A stretch of DNA of 64,000 nt from Marinisporobacter sp. (GTDB taxonomy: Bacteria > Bacillota > Clostridia > Peptostreptococcales > Thermotaleaceae), in assembly GCA_025210525.1 (NCBI GenBank), contig JAOARP010000039.1, positions 169,895 to 233,894 of the forward strand, given 5' to 3'. Each line of letters begins with the position of its first letter. Position 1 is the stretch's first letter. Of this stretch, positions 25,819 to 35,509 are shown one piece after another. A program made the translations under genes and the position numbers. The notes below the pieces were generated by a model that was not told the DNA's origin, searched no databases, and saw only the letters and a list, made by a program, of their open reading frames with translations.

Positions 25819-26075
25819 AATCCTAAAAGAAGTGTGTTTGCTATAAGTAGGAATACTCCTCTATTGAACTTTAAGGAACCATGTTCTACCAGTATCTTGA
25901 TACTCTCAAATCATAGCTTCATCTTGAAACAAAATACAATCAATCTCATCATTCATTAACCTATTTTTTTACTTTTTTAAATGTTTTTTTGAATTCTTCT
26001 TGCTTTTCTGAATCAGCTTCTTTTAGTATATATGTAGGTCGTATACAACTGAATCCAAAATTTTATAAGTGGACA
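25819..26075 (-). pseudogene. Relic of an IS630-family transposase
   Basis: The minus strand reads FGFSCIRPTYILKEADSEKQ, then EEFKKTFKKVKK and a stop. In another frame come LMNDEIDCILFQDEAMI, stop, EYQDTGRTWFLKVQ, stop and RSIPTYSKHTSF. These blocks match the winged-helix linker and the first catalytic Asp region of IS630 transposases. With several stops and a frameshift it cannot be active. It fills the 338-bp gap between the GntR gene and the mutarotase gene. Confidence 0.75.
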
Positions 26076-26094
26076 AGTCCAATTCTACTCATTA

Positions 26095-27144
26095 CTATTT
26101 TGTATAAAACTTAAATTGGGTATAAGCTTTATATATTTCACCAGCATCATATATTCTAGTTGGAAAATTATGTTGATTTATTGCATCTGGATAATCTTGT
26201 GTCTCAAGACATACTCCCATATAATCTTTTGATTTTATTTTTCCATTTAACATCAACTCTTGCCCAATATAATTTCCTGTATATAAAACGACTACTGGCT
26301 GATCCGTTCTCACTTCCATGACTCTTCCACTTTTTTCATCTTCCAACTTTACTGCAAATTTTCTAGCATGATTTAATACAAATGGATGATCAAAGCCTTT
26401 GCATTTTATTAATTGATCATCTTTTCTATATAAATCCTTTCCAATCTTTTTACCTTTTCTGAAATCAAAAACACTATTTTCAATATTTCTAAGTTCTCCT
26501 GTAGGAATTATTTCCCTATCTACAAAAGCTACTTGATCTCCATTGATGGTCAATGTATGATTGAGTATATCTTCTTTTAGATTTCCGCAAAGATTGAAAT
26601 AGGTGTGGTTTGTCATATTTACAATTGTTTTTTTATCACTGATAGCACGTTGTTGAATCTCTAACTCATTATTACTATTCAGAAGATAAGAAATTTCAAT
26701 ATTTAAATTTCCTGGGTATCCTTCTTCTCCATCTCTACTTAGATAAGACATACTAAGACCAATACATTCCTCTTCAAAGATTTCTTCAACCTGCCATATC
26801 ACCTTATCTAAACCTATATTACCGCCATGTAAATGATGCTTTCCATTGTTTTTTGTAAGGTTATATTCATTTTCAGCTATTCTAAATTTAGCGTTTGAAA
26901 TCCTACCTGCCACTCTCCCAACAATACTTCCAAAGTAAGGTGATTTTTCTTCATAATCTCTCAAATTATCAAAACCTAGTACAATATTTTCAAAATTCCC
27001 CTCTTCATCTGGCGTAAAAATTTCTGTTATAATTCCACCATAATTTAATATATTGACTGTAAAGTTGTTCCTATTTATTAAACTGTATTTAATTACTTCC
27101 TCACCACTTTTTAGCCTACCAAAAGACTTTTTTAAAATCCTCAT
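26095..27144 (-). CDS. galM: Aldose 1-epimerase (mutarotase)
   Basis: 349 residues. The galactose-mutarotase fold is shown by NGKHHLHGGNIGLDK (first catalytic His), NMTNHTYFNLCG (second His) and CLETQDYPDAINQHNFP (catalytic Glu). It interconverts alpha and beta anomers and supplies the anomer used by the sugar dehydrogenase. GGGGGAA ribosome site. It is downstream of the sugar-oxidation genes, same strand. Confidence 0.93.
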   Translation of the reverse strand: MRILKKSFGRLKSGEEVIKYSLINRNNFTVNILNYGGIITEIFTPDEEGNFENIVLGFDNLRDYEEKSPYFGSIVGRVAGRISNAKFRIAENEYNLTKNNGKHHLHGGNIGLDKVIWQVEEIFEEECIGLSMSYLSRDGEEGYPGNLNIEISYLLNSNNELEIQQRAISDKKTIVNMTNHTYFNLCGNLKEDILNHTLTINGDQVAFVDREIIPTGELRNIENSVFDFRKGKKIGKDLYRKDDQLIKCKGFDHPFVLNHARKFAVKLEDEKSGRVMEVRTDQPVVVLYTGNYIGQELMLNGKIKSKDYMGVCLETQDYPDAINQHNFPTRIYDAGEIYKAYTQFKFYTK

Positions 27145-27370
27145 ATAGATTCCCCCATTTTAACAATTAACAAAATCATTTTTTGTAGTTTATACCCTTC
27201 CCCCTCTTATTCTCAAGAACGATATTTTCCTTATTAATATATAAAGAGAAGGGATTAAAACATCCACTTCTCTTACATATCTTGCATATAAATAATTTTA
27301 ATGTTTCAGCCTTTATTCCTTATATAATCATAATATTTTCTAATCCATCATTGATTACATTTCTTTTCAT

Positions 27371-28063
27371 CTACATAATTCCATATTTATCAAAAGCTTC
27401 TTTAGCACCCATTCCATTTGCAATGGCTTCAGCTACTGTCTTTTCTCCTGTTGCTTTTTCTAAGGCTTTTAGCACTACCTCTTCTTCTATTTCCTTTGGA
27501 ATAACACAAACCCCATCAAGATCACCAAATAGAATATCTCCATCTTGGATCTTTACTCCATCTATTTCTATAGGTACTCTAAAATCAATTACTTTTCCTC
27601 TTGGTCCTTGATCTTGTGCATATCTTCCATATGAAAAGGTTGGAAAATCTAATTCAAGAATTCCTTTTGTATCTCTTGAATATCCATCTACAACAGCACC
27701 TACTGCTCCTAATAGCTTTGCTCTTGTACTCATTAATTCTCCCCACAATGCATATCTTGGTGAAGAACCTGTGCATATATATATTTCATTTTTCTTTAAA
27801 TCATCCAAAGCTTCTAACATCAATCCAAAAGGCTTTCCCATCAATGGATTTTTTGAATTGATAGAAAGTTCCTCAAATGTATCTGCTTCTAAAACTGTCA
27901 TAGCTCTTCCTACAACGACCATATCATCTCTTAGGGGTTGAATTTGAGGAGGCAGGAACTGATGAAAGTATCCCATTTTATCCATAATATCTCCTATTAC
28001 TGCTGAAAACAATTCTTTTCTCATGAGTGCAAATAACTCATCATCATTATTCCATAATTTCAT
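27371..28063 (-). CDS. RraA/HMG-aldolase family protein
   Basis: 230 residues. The signature GAVVDGYSRDTKGILELDFP supplies the Arg-Asp pair of the RraA-like class II aldolase/decarboxylase family. In sugar-acid operons such proteins act as pyruvate aldolases or oxaloacetate decarboxylases, so a retro-aldol step on a 2-keto-3-deoxy acid is plausible here as a non-phosphorylative branch. That role is inferred from position. It is 24 bp from the lactonase gene and has an AGGAGTG site. Confidence 0.82.
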   Translation of the reverse strand: MKLWNNDDELFALMRKELFSAVIGDIMDKMGYFHQFLPPQIQPLRDDMVVVGRAMTVLEADTFEELSINSKNPLMGKPFGLMLEALDDLKKNEIYICTGSSPRYALWGELMSTRAKLLGAVGAVVDGYSRDTKGILELDFPTFSYGRYAQDQGPRGKVIDFRVPIEIDGVKIQDGDILFGDLDGVCVIPKEIEEEVVLKALEKATGEKTVAEAIANGMGAKEAFDKYGIM

Positions 28064-28087
28064 AAGATCACTCCTATTAAAATATTT

Positions 28088-28966
28088 TTATCCTTTAAAT
28101 GAACATACTGGTAACCCGTTGACGTACTTTAGCTTTATTCTATAAATTCCACCTGCATATATATTTTCTTCTAATCCAACACTAGCGGTAGTAATAAACA
28201 ACTCATTATAATTTTCTCCTCCAAAGGCACAAGATGTAACAAGAGGAGTAGGTATTTCATATTGTTCTATACATTTTCCATCCTTTGGATTCCATCTAGA
28301 AACCTTAGCCCCTCCCCAATGGGCAATCCAAATCATCCCTTGTGCATCTACACAAATCCCATCTGGTACGCCATCTTCTTCAGAAATACATATAGTTGTT
28401 TTCGGATTTGAAATTTCTCCATTTTTCAAATCATATTCATAAGTAACCAATTGATGGGTTATCGTATCCACATAATACATTTCTTTATTATTCGGACTCC
28501 ATCCAATTCCATTAGAAATGGTAACATCTTTTATCATTCTCTTTATTTGTAAATTTTTATCCATTCTATAAAGATTTCCTGCTCCATAGGCCTTTTCATC
28601 TTGTTGATTTTTTGCCATGGTACCTACCCAAAGTCTTCCTGCACTATCACATTTTCCATCATTGAATCGGTTTGCTAATATATGTTTCTCAGGATCATCT
28701 ATAAAATTTACTTCTTTTGTTTGATAATCAAAAAAATAAAGTCCATCTTCTAAGGCAATTACTGCACCACCTTTTTCCCTAGGTACAATACATCCTATCC
28801 TTTTATGAATATCTATTTTTTCATTTTCTTTTTTTCGTGGATCTAAAAGATTGATACTACATCCTTCAATATCTACCCATACAAGTTTTTTTAAAGCTTC
28901 ATCCCAATAGGGTCCTTCCCCTAATAAACTCTTTGCAGGGTAGATCAATTCAGCTTTCGGTTTCAT
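28088..28966 (-). CDS. SMP-30/gluconolactonase family lactonase
   Basis: 292 residues forming a six-bladed propeller: LLGEGPYWDEALKKLVWVD (metal Glu), NRFNDGKCDSAGRLWVGTM (Asn, Asp), NGIGWSPNNKEMYYVD and GVPDGICVDAQGMIWIAHWG. It opens aldonolactones to aldonates. Directly downstream of the dehydratase gene and in the same operon as the SDR, it fits the second step of oxidative sugar breakdown. Confidence 0.92.
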   Translation of the reverse strand: MKPKAELIYPAKSLLGEGPYWDEALKKLVWVDIEGCSINLLDPRKKENEKIDIHKRIGCIVPREKGGAVIALEDGLYFFDYQTKEVNFIDDPEKHILANRFNDGKCDSAGRLWVGTMAKNQQDEKAYGAGNLYRMDKNLQIKRMIKDVTISNGIGWSPNNKEMYYVDTITHQLVTYEYDLKNGEISNPKTTICISEEDGVPDGICVDAQGMIWIAHWGGAKVSRWNPKDGKCIEQYEIPTPLVTSCAFGGENYNELFITTASVGLEENIYAGGIYRIKLKYVNGLPVCSFKG

Positions 28967-28986
28967 ACCTCCACCTCTTAAATTTT

Positions 28987-30657
28987 TTATTTTACAATAG
29001 CACCTCTTGCAGCTGAGCTACTTAATTTCCTGTAGGTATTGAGATAACCATTTTTAACTTCTTTCTTTAATGGCTTAAAGCCTTCTTTTCTTTTTTCTAG
29101 TATTTCTTCTCCTACATGAAGTGTGATCCTTCTACTTGGAATGTCAATTTCTATTTCATCTCCATCTTCTACAAGGGCAATCATACCGCCTTCATAAGCT
29201 TCTGGAGAAATGTGTCCTACAAAAAGACCTCTATTAGACCCTGAAAATCTACCATCTGTAATTAAAGCACATGAATCTGCAAGTCCCATTCCTTCAAGGC
29301 ACTTCATAGGTTTATACATTTCAGGCATTCCCGGTCCTCCCTTTGGACCTTCATACCTAAGTACTAAAACACTTCCTTTACCTATTTCATTATCTAAAAT
29401 TCTATCAATAGCTTCCTGCTCACTATTAAAAACTACTGCTTTTCCTTTAAACGAATATAAGTCTGTAGGAACAGCAGCCGGTTTAATCACACAACCTTCT
29501 TTCGCAATATTTCCTTGAAGAACAGCCACACCACTTTCTTTATTGAAAGGTTCTTTGATAGATTTTATGATTTCTTTTCTAGTTGTTTCCTTTAAGTTTT
29601 TAAACTCCTTAGAAAGAAGTTCTCCTGTTGCAGTCATTACTTCTGTATTTAAAAGCTCTCTTAATTCATATAAAATTCCACTAATTCCTCCTGCTTCATG
29701 AAAATCAATCATATCGTATTCAGATGCAGGATAAATAGAAGCAATATGAGGAATTTTTTTACTATACTCATCAAAAACAGAAAGGGGTAAATATCCTAAT
29801 CCCGCTTCATCATGAATGGCCTGCAAGTGCATAATACCATTGGTAGAACCTCCCATTGCCAATAAAACCATAATGGCATTTTCAATAGATTCTCTATTAA
29901 TAATTTGTCTAGCAGTAATCTTCTCCCTTACCAATTCTAAAATCTTTCGTCCTGTTTCAGTAGCTACAATCCTTCTTTCTTTTGCTATAGCAGGAATGGT
30001 TGAACTTCCAGGTAAAGATAATCCTATAGCTTCTGCTAATCCACACATGGTATTAGCTGTCCCTAGCATTGTACATGAACCAGGCCCTGGTTCTGCTAAG
30101 TTCTCTATTTTAATAAATTCCTCTTCATCAATTTCTCCTCTTTGCTTCCATCCTATGGCTTCTGTTACAATGTTACCATCATAGTGTTTTCCCTTATAGC
30201 AAGCAGGATACATAGGTCCTCCATTTAAGAATATTGCCGGTATGTCTAATCTTGCTGCTGCCATGAGCATTCCAGGAACAATCTTGTCACAAGAACCTAA
30301 TAATACCATGCCATCAAATTTATGTGCACGCATCATTACTTCAATAGATGAAGCAATTAAATCTCTTGCTGGAAGGATGTATCTCATCCCCTCATGTCCT
30401 TCAGCAATCCCATCACAAGGTGCAATAGTTCCAAACTCCATAGGAGTACCCCCAGCTTCTACAATTCCTGCCTTTACATATTCGGCTAATTCTTTTAAAT
30501 TAAAATGTCCTGGTGTTGCATTTGTATATGAATTAACCACTGCAATGATGGGTTTTTTTAAGCCTTCATCATCAAAACCCATAGATTTATACAAGGCTCT
30601 TTTTAATGCACCATTATCACCTTTTAATATATCATTATAAAATATTCTCTCAGCCAA
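28987..30657 (-). CDS. IlvD/Edd-family dehydratase, probably sugar-acid (aldonate) dehydratase
   Basis: 556 residues. It has the iron-sulfur cluster cysteines in [26 protein letters not shown] and [20 protein letters not shown], and the base serine in ITDGRFSG. The family includes dihydroxy-acid dehydratase, gluconate, xylonate and arabonate dehydratases. The gene neighbours (lactonase, SDR, KDG kinases) favour an aldonate substrate over valine/isoleucine synthesis. It begins with TTG behind GAGGAG. It converts the acid to a 2-keto-3-deoxy acid. Confidence 0.88.
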   Translation of the reverse strand: MAERIFYNDILKGDNGALKRALYKSMGFDDEGLKKPIIAVVNSYTNATPGHFNLKELAEYVKAGIVEAGGTPMEFGTIAPCDGIAEGHEGMRYILPARDLIASSIEVMMRAHKFDGMVLLGSCDKIVPGMLMAAARLDIPAIFLNGGPMYPACYKGKHYDGNIVTEAIGWKQRGEIDEEEFIKIENLAEPGPGSCTMLGTANTMCGLAEAIGLSLPGSSTIPAIAKERRIVATETGRKILELVREKITARQIINRESIENAIMVLLAMGGSTNGIMHLQAIHDEAGLGYLPLSVFDEYSKKIPHIASIYPASEYDMIDFHEAGGISGILYELRELLNTEVMTATGELLSKEFKNLKETTRKEIIKSIKEPFNKESGVAVLQGNIAKEGCVIKPAAVPTDLYSFKGKAVVFNSEQEAIDRILDNEIGKGSVLVLRYEGPKGGPGMPEMYKPMKCLEGMGLADSCALITDGRFSGSNRGLFVGHISPEAYEGGMIALVEDGDEIEIDIPSRRITLHVGEEILEKRKEGFKPLKKEVKNGYLNTYRKLSSSAARGAIVK

Positions 30658-30681
30658 ACTAATCTCCTCACTTATATGTTT

Positions 30682-31443
30682 TTATTTGACAAATTCATTA
30701 CATGCCACAACAGGTAGAGTAGCCCCTCCATCTATTGTTAAGCAAGTTCCTGTTATATATCCCGCTGCATCGGATGCTAAATAGACTACCGCATCTGCTA
30801 TTTCCTTTCTATCTGCAAATCGTTTTAAAGGCAATTTATCTATAGCATCATAAATGTGGCTGTCTTTATTCCAAAAAATTTCTGTGTATCCTGGTGCAAT
30901 GGCTACCACGCGTATTCCATATTTCGCTAATTCCATAGCACTATTCTTCGTAAATTTTACTACAGCCCCTTTACATCCAGCATATACAGTAGCATTGGGC
31001 CAACATCCTTCTGCTTGATTTGAGGCAATATTAATAATAACCCCTTTATTTTTCTTTTCAACCATATTTTTTGCTGCTAGTTGGGCACAAAAGAAAGTTC
31101 CCTTCCAATCTAAATTGCAAGTCTTATCAAAAAATTCTTCTGTTATATCTAAGAAAGACGCTTCACTACTAATTCCTGCGTTGTTTACCATTAAATCAAT
31201 CCCACCAAAATCTTCATAAAACTGATCAAACATCCTTTTGATTTCATCTACCTTACTAATATCTGCTTGATAGATTCGTACACATGCTCCTTTTTGGGTT
31301 AATTCATTGCAAAGCTTTACTGCCCTTTCTTTATTGCTATGATAATGAATGCCTAAATCATAACCCGCCTCAACTAGAGTTTTAGCAATAATCTCCCCAA
31401 TTCCTTTTGCAGCTCCAGTAACAAGTGCTATTTTTCTATTCAA
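30682..31443 (-). CDS. SDR-family sugar dehydrogenase
   Basis: 253 residues. Classical short-chain dehydrogenase: NAD-binding TGAAKGIGEIIAKTL, NNAGIS, and the catalytic YAGCKGAVVKF (Tyr-xxx-Lys). A C-terminal GYITGTCLTIDGGATLP is present. Sugar 1-dehydrogenase activity is inferred from the downstream lactonase and dehydratase. The start is TTG with AAGGGATG upstream. First of the catabolic genes after the transporter, from which it is separated by a hairpin. Confidence 0.88.
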   Translation of the reverse strand: MNRKIALVTGAAKGIGEIIAKTLVEAGYDLGIHYHSNKERAVKLCNELTQKGACVRIYQADISKVDEIKRMFDQFYEDFGGIDLMVNNAGISSEASFLDITEEFFDKTCNLDWKGTFFCAQLAAKNMVEKKNKGVIINIASNQAEGCWPNATVYAGCKGAVVKFTKNSAMELAKYGIRVVAIAPGYTEIFWNKDSHIYDAIDKLPLKRFADRKEIADAVVYLASDAAGYITGTCLTIDGGATLPVVACNEFVK

Positions 31444-31500
31444 AAGATCACATCCCTTTACTCATCATTATTTAATATAATTCCACTTTTATTTAAAAGA

Positions 31501-31526
31501 GGAATTCATGAAGTCTCATGAATTCC
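31501..31526 (-). terminator. Intra-operon hairpin after the binding-protein gene
   Basis: A perfect 11-bp stem GGAATTCATGA/TCATGAATTCC with a 4-nt loop; the minus strand continues TCTTTTAAAT. It may limit readthrough from the transporter genes into the enzyme genes. Confidence 0.65.
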
Positions 31527-31545
31527 ATCTTAAATATGCTAAAAT

Positions 31546-32568
31546 TTATTGTAATGCATCTTTCATGATTTCTTTATAATTTTCCTTTGTTACCATCTTA
31601 GCACTTACAACTTGTCTTTCTGGAATTTCTTTTCCATCTTTTACATGCTCTATCATTTCTTTTGCTGATGTTCTTCCTACATCAAAAGAATTGATATAAG
31701 CAGATGCTTTAAATGCTGAATATTCTCTTTCAAATTCACCTTTAGATAAGTGTCCTCCTAAACCAATAGCTACTGATTCTTTGTCTAACCCTGCTTGCTC
31801 TAAAGCTCTTGTAGCCCCTACCGAACCTTCATCATTTGGAGCCATTACAAGCCATGTTTTAATATTTGGATTAGCAGTAATTACAGCTGCTGCTGCATCA
31901 AAGCCTTTTGCTGTTTCTCCATTGTAATCTGATGTGAAAATATTTTCTTTTGGAAAATCAGGCATCTTTTCATTCCATGCATCAAGTTGTCCTTTTGTTC
32001 TTGGTACACAGCTAGAAACAGTATCCATTGTTAATAGTAATACACCTGTTTTATTTACATCTTCCATGGTTTCATTTTCTTTTACATAATCCACCATAAA
32101 GTTTCCTATTGTTTTTCCAATATCATAAGAATCAATTCCAACCCAAGGTGCTAAAAGCTTTCCATCTTGATCTTGTAATGCATCATCCACTGCAATAATA
32201 GGAATTCCTGCATTTTTAGCTCTATCAACAGTTGCCTTACTTAATTGTTGATCTGGTACACATACTAAAATACCATCTACGCCTTGAGAAATAACATTGT
32301 CAAGTGCTGCTAAATAAGTATCTGGATTCATTTTTGCATCAATTAGTAGCATATCATCTGCACCAAGTTTTAATGCTTCTTCTTTTGCTGCTGTACTTTC
32401 ATCAATAAACCATACTTGATCTAAAGCCTTATAGATTCCTGCAATTACGATTTTTCCATCCTTTTCTTCTTTCTGAGTTTGGGAATCCTCAGCCTTCTCA
32501 CTACCACATCCTGTAACAACTCCCATTGTCAATAAAGTAATCAATAAAATAGCTAATAGCTTTTTCAT
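31546..32568 (-). CDS. Sugar-binding lipoprotein of ABC importer (AraF-like)
   Basis: 340 residues from the ATG at 32568 (GAGGAGG 8 nt away). There is an upstream ATG at 32661, but only the later start gives a signal peptide (MKKLLAILLITLLTMGVVTG) with lipobox Cys. The mature protein is a periplasmic-binding-protein type 1 fold close to arabinose-binding protein, e.g. LVCVPDQQLSKATVDRAKNA, IPIIAVDDALQDQDG and TWLVMAPNDEGSVGATRAL. The ligand could be arabinose, galactose or a similar aldose. Confidence 0.88.
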   Translation of the reverse strand: MKKLLAILLITLLTMGVVTGCGSEKAEDSQTQKEEKDGKIVIAGIYKALDQVWFIDESTAAKEEALKLGADDMLLIDAKMNPDTYLAALDNVISQGVDGILVCVPDQQLSKATVDRAKNAGIPIIAVDDALQDQDGKLLAPWVGIDSYDIGKTIGNFMVDYVKENETMEDVNKTGVLLLTMDTVSSCVPRTKGQLDAWNEKMPDFPKENIFTSDYNGETAKGFDAAAAVITANPNIKTWLVMAPNDEGSVGATRALEQAGLDKESVAIGLGGHLSKGEFEREYSAFKASAYINSFDVGRTSAKEMIEHVKDGKEIPERQVVSAKMVTKENYKEIMKDALQ

Positions 32569-32670
32569 TTTATACGCCTCCTCTTTTTTATTTTCTAACC
32601 TGCTAGTAATAACCATCCATCTTTTCATGTGGGTTCTACTAAAATAGCAGGTTGTACACATAATAAATAA

Positions 32671-33678
32671 TTAACGAGTTGACCCTTTTGTTCTCTTCTT
32701 ATTACGAAGATAATCAAAGGATAATGCTAAAAATAAAAGTAATCCTCTTGCAACATACTGCCAAAATGAAGGAACATTTAATAAAAGTAATCCATTATTG
32801 AATCCTTGGAGAATTATAACACCTAGAACAGTACCAAACATAGTACCTACCCCACCTGTAAATGCAATACCCCCTAGTACAGCAGCAGTAATAGCATCAA
32901 ACTCAAGTCCTAAACTTGCAGATGGTTGACCAGAAGTCATTCTAGAAGCTAAAAGCATACCACCAATTCCAGCAAGAGCTGCATTCATCATATATAGCTT
33001 TATTGTAACCTTCTTTGCATCAATTCCCGCAAGCCTTGCAGCCTTTGCATTTCCTCCAATAATATATACATTTCTTCCAAATCTTGTATGTTTTAGAATA
33101 ACTCCGAATATTATAAATGCAGTAGCTAATATAATTACAGGTATAGGTACATTCATAATCCTACCAACACCAATTTTTAAAAATGTTTCATGACTAATAA
33201 ATACAGGTCTTCCATTACAGAGAATATATGCAAATCCTCTTATAATTGACATACTCGCTAAAGTAGCAATAAATGGCTCAATATTTATCTTATTAATAGC
33301 TAATCCATTCACCCATCCAATGAGCACACATACTACGATTACAATAAGAAAAGTTGCAAACATCCCCATCCCACTTGCTAATATAATCGACGCTAAAACA
33401 CCTGCAAATGCAGCTACAGAGCCTGGCGATAAATCTACATGACCTGCAATCAATAGATATGATTCTCCAACAGCAACTAATCCTGTTAATGATGCTGCTA
33501 TCAAAATATTGATAAAATTGTTCATAGTTAAGAAATGAGGAGATAAAATAGAAAAAGTTCCCATCATCACAATCAGTGCAATGATTAATCCTATCTTATC
33601 TGAAGATAATATGGATTTAAAAAAAGATTCTCCTTTTTCCTTTTGATTATTTTTTATTACATTTACTTTGTCTGTCAT
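32671..33678 (-). CDS. Sugar ABC transporter permease (AraH/RbsC family)
   Basis: 335 residues with about ten membrane helices and the family blocks VAVGESYLLIAGHVDLSPGS, GRNVYIIGGNAKAARLAGID and LGGIAFTGGVGTMFGTVLGV. It forms the channel of the importer with the ATPase encoded 15 bp upstream and the AraF-like lipoprotein. GGAGGT site, ATG start. Confidence 0.92.
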   Translation of the reverse strand: MTDKVNVIKNNQKEKGESFFKSILSSDKIGLIIALIVMMGTFSILSPHFLTMNNFINILIAASLTGLVAVGESYLLIAGHVDLSPGSVAAFAGVLASIILASGMGMFATFLIVIVVCVLIGWVNGLAINKINIEPFIATLASMSIIRGFAYILCNGRPVFISHETFLKIGVGRIMNVPIPVIILATAFIIFGVILKHTRFGRNVYIIGGNAKAARLAGIDAKKVTIKLYMMNAALAGIGGMLLASRMTSGQPSASLGLEFDAITAAVLGGIAFTGGVGTMFGTVLGVIILQGFNNGLLLLNVPSFWQYVARGLLLFLALSFDYLRNKKRTKGSTR

Positions 33679-33693
33679 AAAATTACCTCCAAA

Positions 33694-35193
33694 TCATATT
33701 GCTTTTTTCCCAAGCATGGCATAGCTTAAAATTAATTCTTCTGTGGCTTCATCTCTTATAACTTCTCCTGAAATTTCTCCATTTTTCATAACAAGTATTC
33801 TATCACAAAGACCGATTACTTCTGGAAGTTCAGAAGATATGACCACTACACCAATACCTTTTTTTGCACATTCATAAATAAGTTTATAAAATTCAGCTTT
33901 TGCCCCTACATCAATTCCTTTTGTAGGCTCATCTAATATTAAGACTTTAGGGTTTGCTGCAAGCCATCTTGCCAGTATTGCCTTTTGTTGATTTCCTCCA
34001 CTTAATTCTACAATTTTTTTATGCATAGACGCTGTCTTGATCTTAAGATTTTCTATACTTTGTCTAGCTAATTTTTTTTCTTCTTCAAAATCTATAAACC
34101 CTTTGTTCATCATATTATCCAAAACAACCATACTAATATTGTCTTTTACACTGAGTATAGGAACAATCCCCTGTGTTTTTCTATCTTCTGGGCAAAGTCC
34201 AATACCTTTTTTAATAGCATGTGCTGGTTCTTTAATGCTCACTTTCTCTCCATCTAGAAAAATTTCACCTGATATAATGGGGTCTGCTCCAAATATAGCA
34301 CGTACTAATTCCGTTCTTCCTGCACCTACCAAACCTGCTAATCCTAGCACCTCTCCTTTTCTTAACTCAAAGGAAACGTTTTTCACATACTCATTTGTTA
34401 GGTTATTTACTTTTAATATTTCTTCCGTTATTGGTTTATTCTTATCTAATTGATTAAATATATCTCCTAATTCTCTTCCAACCATATGTCTTACCAACTC
34501 ATCTTCATTGGTTTCATTAGTTGTTACCTTCGTAATAAATTTTCCGTCTTTAAATACTACAACTTCATCTGATATTTGAAAAATCTCTTTCATGCGATGT
34601 GATACATACATAATGATCACATTTCTTTTTTTAAGCTTTTCAATAATATGAAATAATGTTTCTATTTCACTATCTGAAAGGCTAGCAGTAGGCTCATCAA
34701 ATGCAATTACTTTTAAATTACGATTATATGCTTTCATGATTTCTACCATCTGTTGATGAGCAATACTTAAATCTTTTACTTGATCTGTTGCTTTAATAGG
34801 CAATTTAAATTCATCGATAATAGCTTGTGCTTCCTCATTCATCCTCTTATAATCAATCAGTCCACTTCTCTTCAATGGATATTTGCCCATAAAAACGTTT
34901 TCTGCAACCGTCAAATACTCTACAATTTGTCTTTCTTGGTAAATGATACTAATCCCATTTTGTATTGCATCATTTGGACATGTAAAGTTTTTTTCCTCTC
35001 CTTCCAAGAATAATTGTCCACTAGTAGCCTGATAATCTCCATTTAGAATTTTTAACAAGGTTGATTTTCCTGCTCCATTTTCTCCAAGAAAAGCCAACAC
35101 TTCTCCACTTTTTGCTTGAAAGCTCATTTGATCCAATGCTTTCACCCCAGGAAATTTCATGGTAATATCTTTAAATTCTAGTATATATTTCAT
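33694..35193 (-). CDS. Sugar ABC transporter ATP-binding protein (AraG type, two ATPase domains)
   Basis: 499 residues with duplicated ATPase halves. The N half has GENGAGKSTLLKILNG and DEPTASLSD. The C half has degenerate GLVGAGRTELVRAIFG and the signature LSGGNQQKAILARWLA, then DEPTKGIDVGAK. This is the arrangement of AraG, RbsA and MglA. The start at 35193 is preferred over one seven codons upstream, because GGAGTG fits it. First gene of the catabolic operon; its promoter region contains the direct repeats described separately. Confidence 0.9.
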   Translation of the reverse strand: MKYILEFKDITMKFPGVKALDQMSFQAKSGEVLAFLGENGAGKSTLLKILNGDYQATSGQLFLEGEEKNFTCPNDAIQNGISIIYQERQIVEYLTVAENVFMGKYPLKRSGLIDYKRMNEEAQAIIDEFKLPIKATDQVKDLSIAHQQMVEIMKAYNRNLKVIAFDEPTASLSDSEIETLFHIIEKLKKRNVIIMYVSHRMKEIFQISDEVVVFKDGKFITKVTTNETNEDELVRHMVGRELGDIFNQLDKNKPITEEILKVNNLTNEYVKNVSFELRKGEVLGLAGLVGAGRTELVRAIFGADPIISGEIFLDGEKVSIKEPAHAIKKGIGLCPEDRKTQGIVPILSVKDNISMVVLDNMMNKGFIDFEEEKKLARQSIENLKIKTASMHKKIVELSGGNQQKAILARWLAANPKVLILDEPTKGIDVGAKAEFYKLIYECAKKGIGVVVISSELPEVIGLCDRILVMKNGEISGEVIRDEATEELILSYAMLGKKAI

Positions 35194-35242
35194 TAAACCA
35201 TCACTCCAGTGCATAATTGTAATGCATCAATTTTATGAAATG

Positions 35243-35306
35243 ATTATATATCATCGGTTCATTAGATGAAATATTTCATATTAACTTTTTTTATCCGAAT
35301 ATTAAC
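35243..35306 (-). promoter_or_regulatory. Promoter of the sugar operon with TTAAC direct-repeat pair
   Basis: The minus strand has TATAAT (35248-35243) and a weak -35 (TTTCAT) 17 bp away. Just upstream of that lie two TTAAC half sites on the plus strand (35281-35285 and 35302-35306), 21 bp apart. The same arrangement occurs at the divergent promoter. It is a probable binding site of the AraC-type response regulator. Confidence 0.6.
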
Positions 35307-35404
35307 CATTTTTTTGTTTATTCTATATACCATGAATTGTTTTTGTATTTCCTAGCATTTAGCTATATATTTCTTTAAGTTTTAAACAAATTTCACACTA
35401 GTTA

Positions 35405-35468
35405 TTAACTTTTCTTTCTGAATATTAACTTTCTTTTATTTGACTTTCAATATGAGATATATTACTAT
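35405..35468 (+). promoter_or_regulatory. Promoter of the sensor kinase gene with TTAAC direct-repeat pair
   Basis: TTAAC at 35405-35409 and 35425-35429 (20 bp apart) precede TTGACT (35440-35445), 17 bp and TACTAT (35463-35468). Both repeats are followed by pyrimidine-rich tracts like the first pair. The spacing suits activation by an AraC-type regulator. Confidence 0.6.
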
Positions 35469-35509
35469 CTTATTAACACAAATCTAAACCATTAAGAAGG
35501 TGATTCTTT

